A DNA stretch of 11,074 bases. Source: Deltaproteobacteria bacterium. Its GTDB lineage: Bacteria > Myxococcota_A > Polyangia > Haliangiales > Haliangiaceae. The first letter of the stretch is position 1; each line of letters opens with the position of its first letter. The stretch covers positions 1 through 11,074 of the forward strand of contig JACCYD010001310.1 in NCBI GenBank assembly GCA_013696695.1, in the 5' to 3' direction. Both the position numbers and the translations under genes were made by a program. A model generated the notes under the pieces. The model saw nothing but the letters and a program-made list of their open reading frames with translations. It did no database searches and was not told the DNA's origin. Positions 1 to 5,747 of the stretch are shown here, one piece after another.

Positions 1-2729
1 GCCTCCGCGCCCGGCGCGACCTCACCACCACAGCAGCCCTTGCCACCCGGGACCGGCGACGGGCCCTGCGTCTTTGCGGTGCAGCCCTCGTCGAGACCTG
101 CGGCGCACGCGCGCTCGAAGTAGAAGCGCATCCGCTCCTGGTCTTCCTTCTTCTTGCTGACCTTGAGCGCCTTGCCGGCCGCGAGACAGCCGATCGGATC
201 GTAGCCATCGCAAGACTTCGCGAAGTGCTCGAGCGCTTTCTGCGGATCCTTCACCGTGGCGATGCCCTGGTCGTAAAACGACCCCCACACGTAGTGGTAG
301 TAGGGATAGTCGGCGGCGAGCTTCTCGGTGCGCGTCAGCGCGAGCGTGCGCAGCCGCGCCGCTTCGGCCGGGCTGCCCTTGTTCTCCTCGACGAGCAACG
401 CGAGATCGCGGCAGCCTTCGGGCGCGGCGTCGTCGGGCCGGCACGACGAGCGCAGCACGGTCTCGGCGCGCTTCTTGTCGACCTTGATGCCGCCGAGGCC
501 GGTCATCAGATAGTTGCCGAGCGGCGCGCAGCCGTTGAACTCGGGAGGCTTGCACGCCTTGTCGAACAGCTCGAAGGCCTGCTTGTGATCCTGCTTGATG
601 CCGACGCCCCACATCAGGCTGTAAGCGAGGTTCGAGCAGCCGATCGCCGCGCCTTGATCGCACGACTTCTTGTAGTACTTCGCCGCCTCGATCACGTTCC
701 ACGCGACGCCCTTGCCCGCGTAGAGCCGATAGCCGACGGCGTTGCACGCGAACGAGTGCTCGAGCTCGCAGGCGCGCGCGAGCTGGCGCTGCGCTTCTTC
801 CTGCTGCTTCGGATCGTCGTGCAGCAAGCGGCCGAGGCCCCAGCACGCGTTGTTGTCGCCGGCTTCGCAGTAGACTCGAAAGATCTTCTCGGCGGCCGGC
901 AAGTCCTTCGTGGTGCCGCGCCCCTCCATCAACAGCCCTGCTTGCCGCAGGCACGCCGCCGCGACCTTGCGCTCGCACGCCGCGGTGAACGCCTGGTAGG
1001 CCGCGCGCCGATCGGTCTCCTTCTCGGATGCGTACTGCAGCTCGGCGACCGCGAGGCAGGCGTCCTCGTTGTTCGCCTTGCACGCCTTGTCGAGCGAATC
1101 TTTGACGTCGGTGGCCTTGTCGGTCTCGTTGTAGACGACGACGAGGTTGGTACACGCACCCTGCGCGCCGCCCTGGCACGCCTTCGCGAACGCCTCGAGC
1201 GCGTTCTTGATGTTCTTCGGGACGCCGTTCCCGAAGTACTCCGCCTTGGCGAGCGACTGACACGCGTCGGCGTCGTACTTCGAGTTGAAGCCTTTGCAGC
1301 CGCGGCCCCAGGCCTCGTAGGCCTTCTTGAGATCCTTCTCGGTGCCGGTGCCCGCGAAGTGCGCATCGCCGAGCACGTCGCATCCGGCGGGCGAGCCGTA
1401 GTCGCAGGCCTTGCCGTACGCGACGAAGGCCTTCAATGGATCCTTGTCGCCGCCCTTGCCCTGGACCGCGAGCCAACCGACCCGGTAGCAGGAGAAGCCG
1501 TGCTTGTAGACATCGCAGCCGCGCGTCGCGAGGCGCATCGCGCGCGGACCGTCGGTGTCGGCGAGGTAGTCGGCGATCAACGCGCACGGATCGGCATAGG
1601 CGCCCATGCACGCGCGCTCGAGCCCGTCGGTGGCAGACGCCAGATCCTTCGCCATGCCCTTGCCCTTGAACGCGCGCTCCGCGTACGCGTTGCACCAGCC
1701 GAGCCCGCCGCTCTCGCACGCCTTGCGATAGGCCTTGGTCGCTGCGACCTCGTCGCGCTGCGCCTCTGGCAACACGTAGGCGAGCAGACGGCCGAGCGCA
1801 CCGCACACCTTGGGGTCGAGCTCGCACGCGCGCTCGGCGATCTTCTTCGCGCGCGGCAGATCGGTCTTGGTGTCGGTGAGCTGGGTCGCCAGGGTCTCGC
1901 ACGCATCCGCCTGATCGAACTCGGTGCACGCGCGTTCGTACGCCACCTTCGCGCCGTCCACATCGGCATCGCCGCCGACGCCCTTGGTGAGCGAGTTGCC
2001 GAGGCTGTTGCATGCATCGCCGCCGCCGGCGCTGCAGCCGGCGCGATACGCGGCGAGGGCCTTCGCGGCGTCCGCGTCGGTGCCTTTGCCGTTCTCGTAC
2101 ATGAAGCCGACCATGTAGCAGGCGTTGCCATCGGCCCAGCCGGTAGTCGGGCATAGCGGCGTGAGCTGCTGCATCGATTTCTTGAACAGCGCGAGCGCGG
2201 CCTTCTCGTCCTGCGGACCGCCGATGCCGCGATCGAGGATGTCGGCGTAGCGCGCGCATGCGAAGCCGCTCTTCGCGGTGCACGCCTTGTCGAACGACGT
2301 GCGCGCGGTCTCGTACTTGCCGATCCGGAACGCGAAGTCTGCGTCGAGGATGCAGCCGTCGATATCCTTGAGCGTGCAGGCCTTGGTGTAGTACTGGCTC
2401 GCCTTCGCGGCGTCGACCCCGACGGGTGCACGGCCACGTGCGTAGAGGAAGCCGAGCAGGGTGCACGACTGCGCGTGGTTGTCCTTGCCGCACGATTCCT
2501 CGAGCAGCGCGACGCCCTTCTTCGGATCCGGGTCTTTCCCGCGCCCATCGATGTGGTCGTTCGCCTTGTTGAACTTGTCCTGCGCCGACAGCCGCGGCGC
2601 CGCGCGCTTCTTCATGCACGCGCCGGCGGCGACGTTCCACTCGGTGCCACCCGGGCAGCTACTGCGCGGAATCGCCTCCGCGCGCGTTGCCGATAACAAG
2701 ACGATCACGAGGACGAAGCTCCGCACCAT
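1..2729 (-). CDS. Secreted Cys-paired Sel1-repeat protein, copy 1 (3' end cut by window edge)
   Basis: I translated this frame by hand from the ATG at 2727-2729 to the left edge: 909 open codons, no stop. It begins with a signal peptide (hydrophobic core, then TRAEA before IPRS; predicted cleavage after residue 19). A short Cys motif follows (C25 and C38, CPGGTEW..AAGAC), then about 23 Sel1-like helix-hairpin repeats. Twenty-two carry a Cys pair, mostly C-x7-C followed by a Leu/Gly-containing helix, as in disulfide-stapled Hcp/Sel1 proteins. The last residues read GGKGCCGGEVAP, the start of the tail seen complete in the neighbouring paralog; roughly 20-25 residues should lie beyond the edge. 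GAGAAG at 2738-2743 is a good ribosome site, 8 nt from the ATG. The gene starts 32 bp after the stop of its paralog and is probably cotranscribed with it. Sel1 repeats usually mediate protein-protein contacts; the partner is unknown. Confidence 0.9.
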   Translation of the reverse strand, partial: MVRSFVLVIVLLSATRAEAIPRSSCPGGTEWNVAAGACMKKRAAPRLSAQDKFNKANDHIDGRGKDPDPKKGVALLEESCGKDNHAQSCTLLGFLYARGRAPVGVDAAKASQYYTKACTLKDIDGCILDADFAFRIGKYETARTSFDKACTAKSGFACARYADILDRGIGGPQDEKAALALFKKSMQQLTPLCPTTGWADGNACYMVGFMYENGKGTDADAAKALAAYRAGCSAGGGDACNSLGNSLTKGVGGDADVDGAKVAYERACTEFDQADACETLATQLTDTKTDLPRAKKIAERACELDPKVCGALGRLLAYVLPEAQRDEVAATKAYRKACESGGLGWCNAYAERAFKGKGMAKDLASATDGLERACMGAYADPCALIADYLADTDGPRAMRLATRGCDVYKHGFSCYRVGWLAVQGKGGDKDPLKAFVAYGKACDYGSPAGCDVLGDAHFAGTGTEKDLKKAYEAWGRGCKGFNSKYDADACQSLAKAEYFGNGVPKNIKNALEAFAKACQGGAQGACTNLVVVYNETDKATDVKDSLDKACKANNEDACLAVAELQYASEKETDRRAAYQAFTAACERKVAAACLRQAGLLMEGRGTTKDLPAAEKIFRVYCEAGDNNACWGLGRLLHDDPKQQEEAQRQLARACELEHSFACNAVGYRLYAGKGVAWNVIEAAKYYKKSCDQGAAIGCSNLAYSLMWGVGIKQDHKQAFELFDKACKPPEFNGCAPLGNYLMTGLGGIKVDKKRAETVLRSSCRPDDAAPEGCRDLALLVEENKGSPAEAARLRTLALTRTEKLAADYPYYHYVWGSFYDQGIATVKDPQKALEHFAKSCDGYDPIGCLAAGKALKVSKKKEDQERMRFYFERACAAGLDEGCTAKTQGPSPVPGGKGCCGGEVAPGAE

Positions 2730-2761
2730 TGGCGGAGCTTCTCGAACTCGCGTCGCGGTGT

Positions 2762-5548
2762 CTAGCGACCGGGACTCTTACGGGGACGCCGTCGGAAGAT
2801 CATCCAACCCACCAGCACGAGCAGCGCGCCGGTCTCGGCATCGGGAACCACTTGACCGCTGCAACAGCCCTTGCCGCCGCCGACCGCCGTCGGGCCCTTC
2901 GCCTTGCCGGTGCAGCCATCCTCGATGCCGGCGGCACACGCGCGCTCGAAGTAGACGCGCGCGCGGTCGGCGTCGCCCGGCTTGCGGCTGCTCTGGAGCT
3001 CTTTCGCGGCCGCGATGCAGCCGAGCGGGTCGTAGCCGTCGCAGCCCTTGACGAACCACTCGAGCGCCTTCGCGGGATCCTTCATCGTCGCGACCCCGTC
3101 GCGATAGAACGTGCCGAGCAAGTACATGTACGTCGGATTGTCCTTCGCGAGATCGGTCGCGCGCGTGAATGCCGTGGTGCGCAGCCGCGCGACCTCGGCG
3201 GCCGAACCCTTGTTCGCCTCGACGAGGTTCGCGAGCGTCTGACACGACTCGGGATGGTGATACTCGTTGTCGATGCAGTGGGCGCGCAGCACGTGCTCCG
3301 CGCGCTGCTTGTCGACCTTGTTGCCGCCTTCACCGGTGAACAAGTAGTGCCCCAGGCCGTGACAGCCGTCGGTGGTGAGCGGCGGCGCGCACGACTTCTC
3401 GTAGAGCGAGAACGCCTTCTTGTGATCTTGCTTCGCGCCAGAGCCGTAGCGATACAGCTCCGCAGTGTTCGCGCAGCCCGACAGGCTGCCGAGCTCGCAC
3501 GCCTTGGTGAAGTACTTCACCGCGATGGTGATGTCCCAGCGCACCCCGTTCGCCGTGTACGACAAGAAGCCGACGCCATTGCAGCCGTCGGCGAGGTCGG
3601 CCTCGCATGCGCGCTTGTAGTACGGGTGCGCTTGCTCGCCCTTCTTGGCGAACAGGAACATGTTGCCGAGCGCGTTACACGCGTAGTTGTAGCCGGCGTC
3701 GCACGTGGTCTTGTAGATCGACTCGGCCTTGTCGGTGTTCTTCGCCACGCCGCGGCCCGACGCCAGCAGATCCGCCTGGCGGATGCAGCCGATCTCGTTC
3801 TTGCGGCCGCACGCGGCTTCGAACGTGGCGTAGGCGACGCGGCGATCGCTCTCGCTCTCGCCCGCCGAGTGCGCGTCGGCGTACGCCATGCACGCCTCGT
3901 CGAAGCCTTCCTTGCACGTCGCGTCGAGCGTCTTCGCGACATCGGCGAGCTTGCCGCCGGTCTCGGTGTTGTATTGCAGCGCGAACCGGCAGGTGTCCGC
4001 GCGGTGGTACTCGCACGCGCGCAGGTACGCCTTGAGCGCGACCTTGAGATTCTTCGGCGCGCCGTCGCCGGTGGCGACCAGCTTCCCCCACGTGGTGCAG
4101 GCCTCGACGAACAGCTCCTTCGCGTTGCCCATGCACGCCTTCTCATAGAGCTCGAGCGCCTTCGCGGGATCCTTCGCGATGCCGCTGCCGGCGGCGTGCA
4201 TGTTCGCGAGGGCGTTGCAGCCGACCGGCGAGTCGAGCTTGCAGGACGTCTGATAGAACGTCGCCGCGGTCTCGGCGGACTTCTCGGCGCCCTTGCCGAG
4301 CTCGTGGAGCGAGCCCATGCGGTAACACGAGTCGCCGTCGTCGTCGTCGCAGCCTTGCTTCGCGAGCTTCGCTGCGCGCGCGTGCTCGTCCTTGTCGATC
4401 AAGAACCGCGCGCCAGGGCCGCAGCTGCGGAAGTAACGGCCACGGCACGCCTTCTTGAGCGCGAGGATCGCAGCATCGAGGCTCTTCGGGCCGCCGGTGC
4501 CTGCAGCGATCCTCTCGCCGTAGTTCTGGCACCAGCCGAGGCCGCCGTTGTCGCACGCCTTCTTGTAGTTCGTGGTGGCCTTGACCTGATCCTTGGCGTC
4601 GAGGCCGAACCCGAGGCGATAGAACTCGGCGAGCGTCCCGCAATACTTCGGATCGAGCGCGCAGCCGCGCTCGGCGAGCTTGAACGCGCGCGGGAGATCC
4701 TGCTTGGCCATCCCGAGGCGCTCGCCGATCTTCTGACACGCGTCGGCGTTGTCGAAATCGGTGCACGCGCGGTCGTACGCCTTGTTGGCGCCGTCGGTGT
4801 CCTTGTTGTCATCGAGCGTGCGGCCGAGGCTCATGCAGGCTTCGCCGTGACCGGCGGTGCAGCCCGAGCGAAATGCCGCGAGCGCCTTGGCGGCGTTCTT
4901 GTCGGCACCCTTGCCGTGCTCGTACATCCAGCCGAGCCACGCGCACGCCGCACCATCGGGAGCCGCGCCCGCGCACAGCGGCGTCAGCTTCTCGAACGCT
5001 TTCTTGAACCGCGGGGCGGCCGTCGCGGCATCCTTCGCGCCACCGAGGCCGCCGTCGAGCAGCTCGGCATCGCGCACGCAGGCGACGCCGCTGCCCAGCT
5101 CGCAGCCGTGCTGGAACGCGATCCGCGCCTTGCCGTAGTCGCCGGTGCGGACTGCGAGATCGCCGACGTCGACGCACGACGCGAGATCGTTGAACGTGCA
5201 GCCCTTCGCGAAGTAATCGGCCGCCTTGCGATCGTCCTTGGTCGCCGGCGCACGGCCGCGAACGTAGAGGAAGCCGAGGAGGCGGCACGACGGACCGTGC
5301 TTCTCGTTGCACGTCTGCTCGAGCGCGCCGAGCCCACGCTTCGGATCCGGCGCCTTGCCGCGACCCTCGATGTCATCGCTCGCGCGATCAAAGCGCTCCT
5401 GCGCCGATGCGCGCGCGGCGGCTTTCTTCTTCACGCACGCGCCGGCGGCGATGTCCCACGACGTGCCCTTCGGGCAATCACTCCGAGGAATCGCGTCCGC
5501 GCGCGAAGTCCACACGAGCACGCACAAGATCACAGCGAGTCTGGTCAC
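2762..5548 (-). CDS. Secreted Cys-paired Sel1-repeat protein, copy 2, with sorting-like C-terminal tail
   Basis: 928 residues from a GTG at 5546-5548. I prefer this start to the TTG at 5558-5560 because it makes the signal peptide the same length as in copy 1 (both reach AIPRS at residues 19-23) and sits just after a G-run. The signal peptide ends SRADA. The mature protein opens with a Cys motif (C25, C38). About 23 Sel1-like repeats fill residues 70-880, with Cys pairs from C80/C88 to C871/C879, generally C-x7-C (for example GCTAGHGEACMSLG). Repeat 21 has no Cys. The tail is GKGCC (896 is the second Cys), a short hydrophobic stretch at about 907-918, then RRRPRK: a MYXO-CTERM-like arrangement, though the hydrophobic part is short. 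Helicobacter Hcp proteins share the repeat chemistry but are much shorter. The role is likely a periplasmic or surface scaffold; no enzymatic motif is visible. Confidence 0.93.
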   Translation of the reverse strand: MTRLAVILCVLVWTSRADAIPRSDCPKGTSWDIAAGACVKKKAAARASAQERFDRASDDIEGRGKAPDPKRGLGALEQTCNEKHGPSCRLLGFLYVRGRAPATKDDRKAADYFAKGCTFNDLASCVDVGDLAVRTGDYGKARIAFQHGCELGSGVACVRDAELLDGGLGGAKDAATAAPRFKKAFEKLTPLCAGAAPDGAACAWLGWMYEHGKGADKNAAKALAAFRSGCTAGHGEACMSLGRTLDDNKDTDGANKAYDRACTDFDNADACQKIGERLGMAKQDLPRAFKLAERGCALDPKYCGTLAEFYRLGFGLDAKDQVKATTNYKKACDNGGLGWCQNYGERIAAGTGGPKSLDAAILALKKACRGRYFRSCGPGARFLIDKDEHARAAKLAKQGCDDDDGDSCYRMGSLHELGKGAEKSAETAATFYQTSCKLDSPVGCNALANMHAAGSGIAKDPAKALELYEKACMGNAKELFVEACTTWGKLVATGDGAPKNLKVALKAYLRACEYHRADTCRFALQYNTETGGKLADVAKTLDATCKEGFDEACMAYADAHSAGESESDRRVAYATFEAACGRKNEIGCIRQADLLASGRGVAKNTDKAESIYKTTCDAGYNYACNALGNMFLFAKKGEQAHPYYKRACEADLADGCNGVGFLSYTANGVRWDITIAVKYFTKACELGSLSGCANTAELYRYGSGAKQDHKKAFSLYEKSCAPPLTTDGCHGLGHYLFTGEGGNKVDKQRAEHVLRAHCIDNEYHHPESCQTLANLVEANKGSAAEVARLRTTAFTRATDLAKDNPTYMYLLGTFYRDGVATMKDPAKALEWFVKGCDGYDPLGCIAAAKELQSSRKPGDADRARVYFERACAAGIEDGCTGKAKGPTAVGGGKGCCSGQVVPDAETGALLVLVGWMIFRRRPRKSPGR

Positions 5549-5552
5549 GAGG

Positions 5553-5558
5553 CCCCCC
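5553..5558 (-). promoter_or_regulatory. Ribosome-binding G-run that supports the GTG start at 5548
   Basis: On the minus strand this reads GGGGGG, followed by CCTC and then GTG. It is not a textbook Shine-Dalgarno sequence, but it is the only purine run at a usable distance. It overlaps the alternative TTG start at 5558-5560, which therefore cannot use it. Together with the match in signal-peptide length to the paralog, this favours GTG. Confidence 0.45.
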
Positions 5559-5687
5559 AAATCAGACGCGCCAGCTTACCGCGAAGGGCAATCCGCCATC
5601 GGAGTGCGGTGGGGTTGCGATCGCTGGAATCGACGCGCCGTCCGGGCCCGGTTTCGGGCGATCAGCCGCGGCGCGGCCGATCCGAGC

Positions 5688-5715
5688 GGCTCAGCGTTGG
5701 AACCGGAGCTGAGCC
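5688..5715 (-). terminator. Inverted repeat after the kinase stop: possible terminator or operator
   Basis: GGCTCAGC and GCTGAGCC form a perfect 8-bp stem around a 12-nt loop, 32 to 60 nt downstream of the kinase stop codon. No T-run follows, so it is not a classical intrinsic terminator. It could be a terminator lacking a U-tract, as occurs in high-G+C genomes, or a dyad bound by a regulator of the downstream repeat genes. The sequence alone does not decide between these. Confidence 0.3.
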
Positions 5716-5747
5716 TAGGACCCGGAGCGAGCCTGGATTGGCTCGAA

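Larger units (their letters stand above)
1..5548 (-). repeat. Tandem gene duplication: two Sel1-repeat paralogs
   Basis: The two coding units are homologous end to end, from signal peptide to CC-containing tail. Matching landmarks are the AIPRS site and Cys motif at residues 19-38, the string RACxxGGLGWC-like repeat 8, the Cys-less aromatic repeat 21, YFERACAAG near the end, and GKGCC (second Cys at residue 900 in copy 1, 896 in copy 2). Short nucleotide identities remain, for example at 110-124 and 2941-2955. The order of unusual Cys spacings is also shared, so the whole gene was duplicated. The repeat arrays did not expand independently. Confidence 0.88.
5549..5747 (-). promoter_or_regulatory. 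199-bp intergenic gap upstream of the Sel1-repeat gene pair
   Basis: No open frame here looks coding. Its position, after the kinase stop and before copy 2, makes it the likely site of a promoter for the repeat-protein pair, and perhaps of the end of the kinase transcript. I could not find a convincing sigma-70 -35/-10 pair. It holds a perfect 8-bp inverted repeat (5688-5715) and a CCGGGCCCGG palindrome near 5642-5651. The gap is much wider than the 32 bp between the two repeat genes, which suggests that the pair can be transcribed separately from the kinase. Confidence 0.35.

Noticed and set aside
225..2156. 643-codon plus-strand open frame antisense to copy 1
   Set aside because: Composed of Leu/Arg/Ala/Val runs with no recognisable domain. 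It mirrors the codon bias of the true gene on the other strand.
22..2640. 872-codon minus-strand open frame
   Set aside because: Extremely Arg-rich, low-complexity product. It is an out-of-frame shadow of the real Sel1-repeat gene, whose frame is open from 2729 to the window edge and aligns to the neighbouring paralog.
110..2955. Short identical stretches (for example 110-124 and 2941-2955) as possible mobile or recombination repeats
   Set aside because: They fall at equivalent codons of the two paralogs, so they reflect gene duplication, not inserted elements.
1..5548. Regularly spaced repeat units as a possible CRISPR array
   Set aside because: The periodicity of about 110 bp encodes Sel1 repeats of about 36 residues. 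There are no identical direct repeats with unique spacers.
5549..5560. TTG start for copy 2, four codons upstream
   Set aside because: It overlaps the G-run that serves as ribosome site, and would make the signal peptide longer than that of the paralog. GTG at 5546-5548 gives an exact match.
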